A stretch of 64,000 nucleotides of DNA from Palsa-504 sp963789225. Lineage in GTDB: Bacteria > Actinomycetota > Actinomycetes > Streptosporangiales > Streptosporangiaceae. Made by a program: the position numbers and the translations under genes. This document shows positions 16,456 to 24,242 of the stretch, in pieces; the first letter of the stretch is position 1; every line of letters begins with the position of its first letter. The DNA lies in contig CAWBKD010000004.1 in the NCBI GenBank assembly GCA_963789225.1, positions 1-64,000 on the forward strand, written 5' to 3'. The notes below the pieces were generated by a model. That model did not search any database, was not told the DNA's origin, and saw only the letters and a list, made by a program, of their open reading frames with translations.

Positions 16456-17598
16456 TTAACGCAAAAGCTCCCTGGCGATCACCAGTTGCTGGATCTGGCT
16501 GGTGCCCTCGTAGATCCGGAACAGCCGGACGTCGCGGTACAGCCGCTCGACCGGCACCCCGCGGATGTATCCGGAGCCACCATGGACCTGGACCGCGCGG
16601 TCGGCGATCCGGCCCACGGCCTCGCTCGCGAAGTACTTGGCGGCCGACGGGGCGAGCCGGCGGTCGGTGCCCGCGTCGTACTGCCGGGCCGCGTCGAGGA
16701 CCAGCGACCGCGCGGCGAGGTATTCGGTGTGGGAGTCGGCCAGCATGGCCTGGACGAGCTGGTATTCGCCGATCTTCCGGCCGCCCTGGGAGCGCTCCTT
16801 GGCGTAGGAGACGCTCTCGTCGATGAGCCGGGCCGCGACTCCGACGCACAGGCCCGCGATCGTCAGCCGGCCGTGCGCGAGGCTCTGCATGGCGGTCGCG
16901 TAGCCGGCCTGGGGCGCCTCGCCGACGAGCGCGTCCGCGGGCACGCGGGCGCCGGTGAACACGACGTCAGCGGTCCAGGCCCCCGCCTGGCCCATCTTGT
17001 GGTCCCGGGCCGCGACGGCCACCCCGTCGGTGGCCGCAGGCACGATGAACACCCCGATGCCCTTACCGGGCGGTGCCTGCGGGTCGGTGCGGGCGAACAC
17101 CATGAACACCCCGGCCGCCGGGGCGTTGGTGATGTAGCGCTTGAGGCCGTCGATGACCCAGCCCCCGCCGTCCTCAGGCCTCGCCGTGGTACCCAACCGG
17201 CTGGGGTCAGAGCCCGCGTCCGGCTCGGTCAGGGCGAACGACGCGACCACCTCGCCGGAGGCCAGCCGCGGCAGCCACTGCTTGCGCTGCTCCTCGGTCC
17301 CGGCCGCGACCAGGACCTGCCCGGCGATCCCGTTGTTCGTCCCGAACAGCGACCGGAACGCGGGGCAGGCGTAGCCGAGCTCGATGGTCACCCGGACCTG
17401 CTGTTCCACCGACAGGCCGAGGCCGCCGAACTCGGCCGGCAACGCGTAGCCGTACAGGCCCATCTCCTTGGCCTGCGCGATCAGCCGGGCCGGGATCTCG
17501 TCGGACTCGTCGATGCCGGCCTCGGCCGGCATCACCTCGCGCCGCACGAAGTCGCGGAGCACGTCGAGCAATTGGTCGAACTCGCCCTGGGTCACCAT
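16456..17598 (-). CDS. Acyl-CoA dehydrogenase
   Basis: A 380-residue FAD acyl-CoA dehydrogenase catalysing alpha,beta-desaturation of an acyl-CoA. Visible are YGYALPAEFGGLGLSVEQQV near the N-terminus, ASFALTEPDAGSDPSRLGTT (FAD/substrate loop), and the C-terminal YRDVRLFRIYEGTSQIQQLV (the IYEGTS motif). The start is the ATG at 17598 (MVTQGEFDQLL); the frame is open further upstream but without homology. An inverted repeat at 17659-17686 upstream is a probable operator. Confidence 0.92.
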   Translation of the reverse strand: MVTQGEFDQLLDVLRDFVRREVMPAEAGIDESDEIPARLIAQAKEMGLYGYALPAEFGGLGLSVEQQVRVTIELGYACPAFRSLFGTNNGIAGQVLVAAGTEEQRKQWLPRLASGEVVASFALTEPDAGSDPSRLGTTARPEDGGGWVIDGLKRYITNAPAAGVFMVFARTDPQAPPGKGIGVFIVPAATDGVAVAARDHKMGQAGAWTADVVFTGARVPADALVGEAPQAGYATAMQSLAHGRLTIAGLCVGVAARLIDESVSYAKERSQGGRKIGEYQLVQAMLADSHTEYLAARSLVLDAARQYDAGTDRRLAPSAAKYFASEAVGRIADRAVQVHGGSGYIRGVPVERLYRDVRLFRIYEGTSQIQQLVIARELLR

Positions 17599-17658
17599 GA
17601 CGCCAGTCTCGGACCGGCACGGAACGACTGTCCAGCCTTGACGCTTGTGTTCGCAACT

Positions 17659-17686
17659 GCTAACGTTCGCGTTTTCTAACGTTAGC
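17659..17686. promoter_or_regulatory. Inverted repeat between acyl-CoA dehydrogenase and VOC remnant
   Basis: GCTAACGTT (17659-17667) and AACGTTAGC (17678-17686) are perfect 9-bp arms around a 10-bp spacer. The core TAACGTT occurs twice, 16 bp apart. A TetR-type fatty-acid regulator would be a natural candidate, but none is encoded adjacent. Confidence 0.6.
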
Positions 17687-17718
17687 CAGTGCCGTCTAAC
17701 TTCGGGAGGAGCAGAACC

Positions 17719-17847
17719 ATGGGTCAGCCGCGAGCGGAGAAGCTGGGCGGCAGGCGGCTGGTCCCGCCCACCCAGCTGCCGGGCGATGCCGGCCGGATCG
17801 CGGTCTTCACCGACCCGGACGGCAACCAGGTCGGCCTGTGGGAGTGA
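17719..17847 (+). pseudogene. C-terminal fragment of a VOC (glyoxalase-like) protein
   Basis: From the ATG at 17719, preceded by GGGAGGA, the frame encodes 42 residues ending GRIAVFTDPDGNQVGLWE, the characteristic end of vicinal-oxygen-chelate proteins. The preceding AEKLGGRRLVPPTQLPG is the usual upstream strand. The first two thirds of the domain are absent, so it cannot fold as a normal VOC module. The good ribosome site suggests the peptide may still be translated and may serve as a leader for the downstream arsR gene. Confidence 0.75.
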
Positions 17848-17878
17848 GGCCTGTGGGAGTGAGGCCTGTGGGAGTGAG
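17834..17878. repeat. 15-bp tandem repeat, three copies, at the stop of the VOC fragment
   Basis: Units 17834-17848, 17849-17863 and 17864-17878 all read gcctgtgggagtgag. The first carries the stop of the VOC fragment. Each unit contains GGAG, so the array also places candidate ribosome sites ahead of the arsR GTG at 17888. Confidence 0.9.
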
Positions 17879-17887
17879 GGTTGCCCG

Positions 17888-18247
17888 GTGACCGCCGGGC
17901 CGGGGGAGGGCGCGGCCGACGAGGCGCTGCGGGCGATCGCAGAGCCGCGTCGGCGGGCCATCCTGAAGCTGGTCGCGCACGACGAGCTGGCCGCCGGGCA
18001 GATCGCCGAGGCGTTCGACATCACCAGGACGGCGGTCAGCCAGCACCTGACCGTGCTGAAGAACGCCGGGCTGCTGACCGAGCGCCGCGACGGCACCCGC
18101 CGGCTCTACCGGGCCCGCGCGGAAGGGCTCGCCGGAGTCCGCGAGTTCCTCGACGACCTGTGGGCTGGCTCGCTGGACGCCGCCCGGGCGATCACCGAGG
18201 CCGAGCGGGGCATCACCGGCGATGACCAGTCCGCCGCTACCGGATGA
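17888..18247 (+). CDS. ArsR family transcriptional regulator
   Basis: A 119-residue winged-helix regulator: ALRAIAEPRRRAILKLVAHD, ELAAGQIAEAFDITRTAVSQ and HLTVLKNAGLLTERRDGTRR are the typical helices, recognition helix and wing. No metal-binding cysteine cluster is visible, which fits the subgroup often paired with SRPBCC or VOC partner genes; the VOC remnant just upstream may be what is left of such a partner. The GTG at 17888 is 9 bp after the last 15-bp repeat unit. Confidence 0.88.
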   Translation: MTAGPGEGAADEALRAIAEPRRRAILKLVAHDELAAGQIAEAFDITRTAVSQHLTVLKNAGLLTERRDGTRRLYRARAEGLAGVREFLDDLWAGSLDAARAITEAERGITGDDQSAATG

Positions 18248-18250
18248 CCG

Positions 18251-19027
18251 CTAGGCCCCGGTCCGGGAGAAGTGCGTGTGCGGCCGCTCGAGCAACTTGC
18301 CGTCGACGAAGGTGTCGACCATCTCGTTGTAGAACGCGATCATCCCGGCGATCGGCAGCAGCTCGCGGGTGGGGAAGTCGTACGCCCAGGCCACGTCCTG
18401 ATAGACCGTATCGCCAACCCGGACCGACCAGTATGCGCTGGTCACGCCCTTGTACGGGCACGCGGTCTGGTTGCCGCTCGGGATCAGGTGCGCGAAGTTG
18501 ACGTGGATCCGGCTGACGTAGTAGCGCGTCGGGAGCCCGGTCTCGAACACCATCACCGGTGACGGCGAGTCGGCCAGCACCAGCCCGCCCAGCTCGACGC
18601 GCACCGGCCGGTCCGAGCGCACGGCGTCGACCCGCGAATAGGGGTTACGCGGGTGCACGAAGACCTGCTCGTCTTCCTCGAACCAGGCGTCCAGCGCCCC
18701 CCAGTCGAAGCGGACCGTACCGGGCAGCCCGTCGATCGCGGACTCGGTAATCAGCTTGGCCGCCCGCGGCCGGTGCACCTCGCCGACCCGCAGGCCTTGT
18801 ACCTCGGCGGCGCCGCGGCCGGTCTGCTGGGCCTGGCCCTCCGGGACGAGCAGGTCGCGGCGTACGTCGGAGACCGGAATGTAGTACTGCGGGTAGTACG
18901 GCAGCTCCCAGACGTACCGGGCCCCGGTCGTGTCCAGGACCTTCTCGCCGTTCAGGTAGGCCCGGATGCGCCGCGGCACGGGTTCGACGTGGTTGACCTC
19001 GATGAGATGCGCCGGGTAGTCGGTCAT
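18251..19027 (-). CDS. DUF427 domain protein (two copies of the domain)
   Basis: A 258-residue cytoplasmic protein. The C-terminal DUF427 unit is clear (VRVELGGLVLADSPSPVMVF, TACPYKGVTSAYWSV, VAWAYDFPTRELLPIAGMIA, FYNEMVDTFVDG), and an N-terminal copy begins RIRAYLNGEKVLDTTGARYV with YYPQYYIPVSDVRRDLL. No biochemical function is established for the family. A lipoprotein gene with the same orientation lies 10 bp upstream, so they may form an operon. Confidence 0.87.
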   Translation of the reverse strand: MTDYPAHLIEVNHVEPVPRRIRAYLNGEKVLDTTGARYVWELPYYPQYYIPVSDVRRDLLVPEGQAQQTGRGAAEVQGLRVGEVHRPRAAKLITESAIDGLPGTVRFDWGALDAWFEEDEQVFVHPRNPYSRVDAVRSDRPVRVELGGLVLADSPSPVMVFETGLPTRYYVSRIHVNFAHLIPSGNQTACPYKGVTSAYWSVRVGDTVYQDVAWAYDFPTRELLPIAGMIAFYNEMVDTFVDGKLLERPHTHFSRTGA

Positions 19028-19037
19028 GGTGGCTCCT

Positions 19038-20393
19038 TCAGATCGTCACTACGGAGGAGTAGATCGCGGAAACCTTGCTGGTCCCCAGGGCGCTGCCCCA
19101 GGTCATGGAGATGCTGCCGCCGGGCAGCAGGGCGATGCCGAAGGTGTCGCCCGGCCAGATCGCGGGGTTGCCGTAGGCGCCCGACACCTTGATCGCCGGT
19201 CCGAGCCAGCCGCGCTGGATGGAGAACGGGCGCAGGTAGGTGGCGTAGCCCGGCGCCGGCGCGCTGGTCTGCCACGCGACGTAGGCGACGCCCGCCTGGC
19301 CCCCTGCCGACTCGACGATGTGCGGGGCACGGTCGGTGTCCGGCGTGACCCGCAGCGGCGCGGACCAGGTACGCCCGCCGTCCCGCGAGTAGGTCAGCCA
19401 GCCGATGTCCCCGGCGGCGGTCTGGGTGTCCCACGTGGCGTACAGGTTGCCCGCGGCGTCGACGCTGATGTCTCCGTCGATCCACCACTCGGGCACGGAC
19501 AGCGTCCCGACGCCGGGCCAGAGCCGCGGCGGATCGGCGGGCCAGTGCGTCCCGTCCGCCGAGGAGGTGAAGTATTCATAGCCAGGGTGCACGACGTCGG
19601 TGCCCGGGTCGGTGGGGTGAGCGACGTAGAGCACGTCGACGTCGCCGTCCGGGCTGACCACGAGCGGGGCGCTGTAACCGCCGCCGAGCGGGAACACCGG
19701 CTCCAGGTGGACGATGGGTCCCCAGGTCGCCCCGCCGTTGCCGGAGCTCTGGATGACGGCGTTCAGGTCGCCTTTGGCGTAGGCGCAACTGCCGCCCTTA
19801 GCGCACAAGGTCTTGACCTCGGCCGCGGAGGGGCCGTAATCCCAGGTGAGGAACAGCCGGTGGCCCGCGCCCGCGGCGATGAAGTCCCGGTCGCCCCAGT
19901 TGCCTGGCGCGGGCGGCAGCACCTGGCGGACCTGCGCGAAGCTCGCGCCGTGGTCGAGCGAGACGGCCACCACCGGGTTACCGGACACGATGGAGCCGGC
20001 GCTGGCGTGCATGAAGGCGGCGTAGACGGTCCCGTCGGCCGCCACGGTGAGCGCGGGATCCCAGCTGGCGCCCCGCGAGCCCGGCACGGTCAGCGCGGCA
20101 CCGAAGTGCCGGCCGGAGTCGGTCGAGCGGGCGAAGCCGATCCCGCCGCACCCGATCCACTCCGCGTAGACGTAGCTGGGCGGGGCGAAGGCCTCCTCGA
20201 CCTCGGAGCTGTTGCCCGCGCACCCCGCGCTGATGTCCGTCATCGGGGTGGCCGTCGGAGCCGTGCCCGGAGCTCGTGTCGTGGTGCGCACCCCGGGCCC
20301 GGTCGCCGTCGAGGTGCAGGCCGACGCGGCGGCCAGGGTCAGGACGACCAGCGTGACCCGGGCCGCCCTCGACCTGAGGCAGCGAGTGAACAT
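19038..20393 (-). CDS. Secreted lipoprotein with sialidase-type (BNR) beta-propeller
   Basis: A 451-residue protein. The N-terminus VTLVVLTLAAASAC is a lipoprotein signal peptide with a lipobox cysteine at about residue 26. The body shows repeated Asp-box-like motifs such as STDSGRHFG, SLDHGASFA, SSGNGGATWG and SRDGGRTWSAP, the signature of the six-bladed sialidase fold. The arginine triad of true sialidases cannot be confirmed, so exo-alpha-sialidase activity is not claimed. It is probably a surface glycan-binding or glycan-degrading protein. Confidence 0.82.
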   Translation of the reverse strand: MFTRCLRSRAARVTLVVLTLAAASACTSTATGPGVRTTTRAPGTAPTATPMTDISAGCAGNSSEVEEAFAPPSYVYAEWIGCGGIGFARSTDSGRHFGAALTVPGSRGASWDPALTVAADGTVYAAFMHASAGSIVSGNPVVAVSLDHGASFAQVRQVLPPAPGNWGDRDFIAAGAGHRLFLTWDYGPSAAEVKTLCAKGGSCAYAKGDLNAVIQSSGNGGATWGPIVHLEPVFPLGGGYSAPLVVSPDGDVDVLYVAHPTDPGTDVVHPGYEYFTSSADGTHWPADPPRLWPGVGTLSVPEWWIDGDISVDAAGNLYATWDTQTAAGDIGWLTYSRDGGRTWSAPLRVTPDTDRAPHIVESAGGQAGVAYVAWQTSAPAPGYATYLRPFSIQRGWLGPAIKVSGAYGNPAIWPGDTFGIALLPGGSISMTWGSALGTSKVSAIYSSVVTI

Positions 20394-20444
20394 CTATCAC
20401 GCACGATAACCCGGCGCCTACGGCCACGCTCCGGCCGGGCGCGG

Positions 20445-21218
20445 TCAGGAACCGTAGGATCCGTGCCGGCCTGCGCCCGCGGCGAACCGGGCGGCGCCCG
20501 CGCCCGCCTCCTGCGCCAGCGGCACCTGCCCGTGCGCGAACTCCGCGGCCAGCGCCGCGGTCTCGCCCAGGCCGTCGGCGTCCAGCACAGACGCGCGGTC
20601 GCTGCGCAGGCAGGCCTGCGGGAACGAGGCGAGCTGGGCCGCCAGGTCCTGCGCCGCGGCCAGGGCCCGCCCCGCCGGCACCACGCGGTTGGCCAGCCCG
20701 ATCGCCGCCGCCTCGGCGGCGTCCACGGCCCGCCCGGTCAGGATCATGTCCATCGCCCGGCTGGTCCCGATGAGCCGAGGCAGCCGCACCGTCCCGCCGT
20801 CGATCAGCGGGACGCCCCAGCGTCGGCAGAACACGCCGAACACGGCGGTCTCGTCGGCGACCCGCAGGTCACACCACAGGGCCAGCTCTAGCCCGCCGGC
20901 CACCGCGTACCCGGACACCGCGGCGATGACGGGCTTGGACAGTCGCAGCCGGGTCGCCCCCATCGGCCCGTCCCCGTCCGGGGCAACCCGGTTGCCGCGC
21001 TCGGTCCCCATGGCCGTCAGGTCAGCGCCCGAGCAGAACACCCCGCCCTCGCCGTGCAGCACCGCCACGGCCGCCCCGGGATCCGCGTCGAACGCCCGGA
21101 ACGCCTCGGCCAGCGCGGCCGCGGTCGGCCCGTCGACCGCGTTGCGCCGGGCCGGCCGGTACAGCAAGACCGTGCTGACCGCCCCCGACCGCTCCACCCG
21201 TACCGCCTGCTCGGACAT
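20445..21218 (-). CDS. Enoyl-CoA hydratase/isomerase family protein
   Basis: A 257-residue crotonase-fold protein. The oxyanion-hole segments are visible as EGGVFCSGADLTAMG and AVSGYAVAGGLELALWCDLR. At the position of the second catalytic glutamate the sequence reads GVPLIDGGTVRLPR, with Asp rather than Glu, so hydratase activity is not assured. AGGAGG precedes the ATG at 21218; the upstream-extended frame has no homology. Substrate unknown. Confidence 0.88.
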   Translation of the reverse strand: MSEQAVRVERSGAVSTVLLYRPARRNAVDGPTAAALAEAFRAFDADPGAAVAVLHGEGGVFCSGADLTAMGTERGNRVAPDGDGPMGATRLRLSKPVIAAVSGYAVAGGLELALWCDLRVADETAVFGVFCRRWGVPLIDGGTVRLPRLIGTSRAMDMILTGRAVDAAEAAAIGLANRVVPAGRALAAAQDLAAQLASFPQACLRSDRASVLDADGLGETAALAAEFAHGQVPLAQEAGAGAARFAAGAGRHGSYGS

Positions 21219-21256
21219 CACGGTCCTCCTGGCTTGTCCCGCGGCGACGTCACCGT

Positions 21257-21281
21257 CCCGCCAACCTATAAGGTGGGCGGG
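21257..21281. promoter_or_regulatory. 25-bp dyad in the divergent promoter region
   Basis: CCCGCC at the left edge mirrors GGCGGG at the right edge, and ACCT/AGGT mirror each other around a TATAA centre, with few mismatches. It sits between the leftward hydratase (start 21218) and the rightward secreted protein (start 21312), flanked by GACGTCA at 21246 and again near 21288. This placement suggests an operator controlling both genes. Confidence 0.45.
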
Positions 21282-21311
21282 CCCGATGACGTCAGACCTT
21301 GTGGAGGCGAA

Positions 21312-22247
21312 ATGAAGCGGTCGTGGCTGACCCGCGGAGTACTCGCGGCGGGAGCGGCCCTGATCCTTCTCATCCCGGCGGTCGCGGCGCAGGCACGGCC
21401 GGCCGGCGACGGTCCCGCCGGGTTCTGGTGGGGCACCGACAGCTTCCCGGTCTCGGTGCCGGGCAGCGCGCCCTACAGCATGCCCTATCTGGGCGGGGCC
21501 TACGGGGGGTACATCGGGATGACCGGGAACTGGGCGTACTGGCTCGGCTGCAAGGGCGGCTTCATCGCCTTCGACGCCACCGACGCCGCGAAGGCGCACA
21601 CCGACTTCGCCACGTACGGCAAGGGCGTCGGCGACGGCGCGTACTGGTTCATGGGCGGCCCCGGCGTGGACCCGAACTACAACGGGAGCACCGCCGAGGC
21701 CAGCGCCTGGGGCGCGCGGCAGGCCGCCCGCGCGCTGTCCGACATCGCGAACGGCGCCTTCGACTACAAGGTCGTCTGGATGGACGTCGAGCTACCGGGC
21801 ATCGCGCCCGCGCCTGACAACGGCTGGAACAACGTCTACACCTCGCCGTGCAGCGGCGTGATCAGGCAGAGCGGCATCCCGGCCGCCGTGAACCGCGCCG
21901 ATTTCAACGGGTTCGCCGATTACATCACCGCCCACTCCTCCGACAAGGTGGGCGTCTACTCCACCGCGAGCGTCTGGACCACGATCTTCGGCACCGGGAC
22001 CTACTCGCTGATCCCGAATACGTATGAATGGACCTACGAGCCTGAGACCACCAACTACACCGGCGGGTATCCCTCCGGCTGGTGCCTGAACCACGGATCC
22101 GGCCCGTGCGCGCAGTTCTTCGGCGGCCAGACCAGCTCAAGCAGCCACGCGCTCAGCTGGCAGTGGTCCGGCGGTGGCGGCGCCACCAACGGCATCGGCG
22201 GCTTCAACGGCGACCTGGACCAGATCGACTCGAGCCGCATGAGATAG
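21312..22247 (+). CDS. Secreted protein, glycoside hydrolase-like (DUF1906-type) fold
   Basis: A 311-residue exported protein: a Sec signal peptide (residues 1-29, hydrophobic core LAAGAALILLIPAVAA, AQA site) followed by a domain reminiscent of GH25-like/DUF1906 proteins, with FWWGTDSF, YKVVWMDVELPGIAP and KVGVYSTASVWTTIFG strands. The acidic pair in WMDVEL is where catalytic residues of GH25-like barrels lie. The family match is approximate. GGAGG precedes the ATG. It is followed after 2 bp by a GT-C type membrane protein, placing it in the envelope-glycan block. Confidence 0.7.
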   Translation: MKRSWLTRGVLAAGAALILLIPAVAAQARPAGDGPAGFWWGTDSFPVSVPGSAPYSMPYLGGAYGGYIGMTGNWAYWLGCKGGFIAFDATDAAKAHTDFATYGKGVGDGAYWFMGGPGVDPNYNGSTAEASAWGARQAARALSDIANGAFDYKVVWMDVELPGIAPAPDNGWNNVYTSPCSGVIRQSGIPAAVNRADFNGFADYITAHSSDKVGVYSTASVWTTIFGTGTYSLIPNTYEWTYEPETTNYTGGYPSGWCLNHGSGPCAQFFGGQTSSSSHALSWQWSGGGGATNGIGGFNGDLDQIDSSRMR

Positions 22248-22249
22248 CT

Positions 22250-23989
22250 GTGCGCACCGCCCGGCCCGGCACCGGGATCGCCGGAGCCGGCGTTGGTCTC
22301 GCCCTCGGGCTGCTGGCGCTCGGGCCCGGGCTCAGGCGGGGTTTCCTGCTCAGCTACGACATGGTGGTTGTCCCCCGCGAGCCGTTCTCCGCGGCCCTGC
22401 CCGGCCCGGCCCCGCCGCGCGCGGTACCCAGCGACCTCGTGATCGCGGTGGCGTCCCGGGTCCTGCCGGCTGACGTCGTGCAGAAGGCGGTGCTGCTGTC
22501 GATCTTCGTGCTCGCCTGCGCCGGGGTGGTCGCCCTGCTGGACCGGGAGCCGCTCCTCGCCCGGCTGGCGGCCGGGGTGTGCTACGCGTGGAACCCGTAC
22601 GTGGCCGAGCGGCTGATCATCGGCCAGTGGGCGCTGCTCCTGGGGTATGCGGGCCTGCCCTGGGTCCTGCGGGCGATGCTCGCGCCCGACCTCCCGTCGT
22701 GGCGCGGAGCCGCGCGGCTGGGCCTGGCCATGCTGCCCGCCGCGATCGGCGGGTTCGCCGCGATGACGGTCACCGCGCTGGTGGTCCTGCCCGTGGCCCT
22801 GTTCGCGGCCAGCCTCCGCCGGGCGGTCATCGGCCTGTCCGCCCTGGCCGTGGCCAGCCTGCCCTGGTTCATCCCGGCCCTGCTGCATCCGGTCTACGTG
22901 GACCCCGCGAGCGTAGCGGCGTTCGCGGCCCGGGCCGATACGCCGTTCGGCAGCATGGGCAGCCTGCTGATGCTGGGCGGGATATGGAACGCGCAGACGG
23001 TACCGAAGTCCTACGGCGGCGCCTGGTCCGCGCTGTGGCTCGCCGTGGTCATCATCGCGGTGGTTGGATACGCCGCGATCGCCCGCCCGCATGCCCGTGC
23101 GGGGGGGCCTGGGGGGGCCGTCCCCCCGGGTCATGCCCGTGCGGGGGGGTCTGGGGGGGTCGTCCCCCCGGGTCATGCCCGTGCGGGGGGGTCTGGGGGG
23201 GTCGTCCCCCCGGGTCATGCCCGTGCGGGGGGGTCTGGGGGGGTCGTCCCCCCGGGTCAGCACCGCTGGCCCGGACTGGGCGTGGCCGCGATCGCCGGGC
23301 TGGTGCTGGCCGGCATCGGGGTGACCGCGGTGGGCCGGGACCTGCTCAGGTCGCTGATCGGCGCGTGGCCGGGCTTCGCCGTACTGCGTGACGGCCAGCA
23401 GTTCGTGGCGCCGCTGGCCCTGGCTGAGGCGGCCGGGCTGGGCGTCGTGGTCGGGTGGGTGATGACGCCGCGCCCGTCTCGGGGCGGCGTGGACGTAGCA
23501 GGGGCGATGCTGGGGGTCTTCGCGTTGCTCGCGCCCGTGCTGCTGCTACCCGGCCTGGCCTGGGGCGCCGCGGGGCGGCTCCGCCCGGCCGACTACCCGG
23601 CGGGATGGCTGGCCGCGGCGCGCCTGATCGACGCCAGCCCGGCCGGCGGAGCCGTGCTGATCCTGCCGTGGGAGACCTACCGCACGCCATCCTGGAACCA
23701 CGGCGAGGTCGTGCTCGATCCCTGGTCCCGGCTGCTGTCGCGCCCGGTGATCTGGAACGACGGGACCCGGGTGGGCGACGTCGAGCTGGCGCCCGACGAC
23801 CCGCGCGCACGCCGCCTCGACGGCGTCATCCGCGGTACCGGCCCGCTGACCGCGGCCTTGGCAGCGGCCGGGGTGAGGTTCGTGGTGGACGACCCGGATG
23901 GGCCAGGTCAGCAGGTCGGCGCGCGGCTGCCCGGGGCGATCGTCCTGGTGGACCAGCCCGGACTGTCCGTGTTCCAGCTACCGGGCTAG
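22250..23989 (+). CDS. Polytopic membrane protein, GT-C glycosyltransferase-like (Rv0226c-like)
   Basis: A 579-residue membrane protein with about ten hydrophobic helices and a soluble C-terminal part (GAVLILPWETYRTPSWNHGE ... VRFVVDDPDG). Its length, membrane layout and neighbours resemble Mycobacterium Rv0226c, and the C-terminal phrase parallels GIRYVVVRND in AftD downstream. A GT-C fold using a polyprenyl-phosphate sugar is inferred. The GTG start is 2 bp after the previous stop. Residues 281-336 are a four-fold repeat of a 14-residue Gly/Pro-rich unit in a loop between helices. The stop overlaps the convergent Trm112 gene by 4 bp. Confidence 0.72.
   Translation: MRTARPGTGIAGAGVGLALGLLALGPGLRRGFLLSYDMVVVPREPFSAALPGPAPPRAVPSDLVIAVASRVLPADVVQKAVLLSIFVLACAGVVALLDREPLLARLAAGVCYAWNPYVAERLIIGQWALLLGYAGLPWVLRAMLAPDLPSWRGAARLGLAMLPAAIGGFAAMTVTALVVLPVALFAASLRRAVIGLSALAVASLPWFIPALLHPVYVDPASVAAFAARADTPFGSMGSLLMLGGIWNAQTVPKSYGGAWSALWLAVVIIAVVGYAAIARPHARAGGPGGAVPPGHARAGGSGGVVPPGHARAGGSGGVVPPGHARAGGSGGVVPPGQHRWPGLGVAAIAGLVLAGIGVTAVGRDLLRSLIGAWPGFAVLRDGQQFVAPLALAEAAGLGVVVGWVMTPRPSRGGVDVAGAMLGVFALLAPVLLLPGLAWGAAGRLRPADYPAGWLAAARLIDASPAGGAVLILPWETYRTPSWNHGEVVLDPWSRLLSRPVIWNDGTRVGDVELAPDDPRARRLDGVIRGTGPLTAALAAAGVRFVVDDPDGPGQQVGARLPGAIVLVDQPGLSVFQLPG
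23090..23257. repeat. Coding minisatellite, 42 bp x 4
   Basis: Four head-to-tail 42-bp units encode one HARAGGPGGAVPPG and three HARAGGSGGVVPPG. The last three are identical at DNA level apart from the ends. Each unit contains a hairpin of six or seven G, then tcgt, then six C. The period keeps the frame. One diverged relative occurs at 29329-29370. Confidence 0.95.
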
Positions 23990-24240
23990 TCGGCCAGCAG
24001 GCCGGCCTCGCCGGCCGTGACGGTGGCCTGGCCGCGCCTGGCGGATTTCATCAGCCGGCTGTGCTCTTCGTCGGGTACCGGTTCGGCCTGTCTGGGCAGC
24101 ATGTGCGGGACGCCGTTCTCGATCCGGTACAGCCTGCGCAACCGCGGGTTGTACAGCACTGCGTCGTCGGCGAAGTAGAGCAAGCCGCGCTTGTCGATCG
24201 GACACACGAGGACGTTGAGCAGCGCCTGCTCCAGGGCCAT
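23986..24240 (-). CDS. Trm112 family protein
   Basis: An 84-residue Trm112-like protein: LLNVLVCPIDKRGLLYFADD, then YNPRLRRLYRIENGVPHMLP. Bacterial homologues are small zinc-ribbon-type partners of methyltransferases. Only one cysteine (VCPID) of the usual zinc set remains. GAGGAG lies 6 bp before the ATG at 24240, so the ATG at 24246 is not the start. It closes the leftward operon methyltransferase-aftD-DMT-Trm112, where a methyltransferase partner is indeed present. Confidence 0.85.
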   Translation of the reverse strand: MALEQALLNVLVCPIDKRGLLYFADDAVLYNPRLRRLYRIENGVPHMLPRQAEPVPDEEHSRLMKSARRGQATVTAGEAGLLAD

Positions 24241-24242
24241 CG

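Noticed and set aside
23090..23257. Possible CRISPR-like array (regular direct repeats)
   Set aside because: The 42-bp units are contiguous with no unique spacers and are translated in frame as part of a membrane protein. It is a coding tandem repeat.
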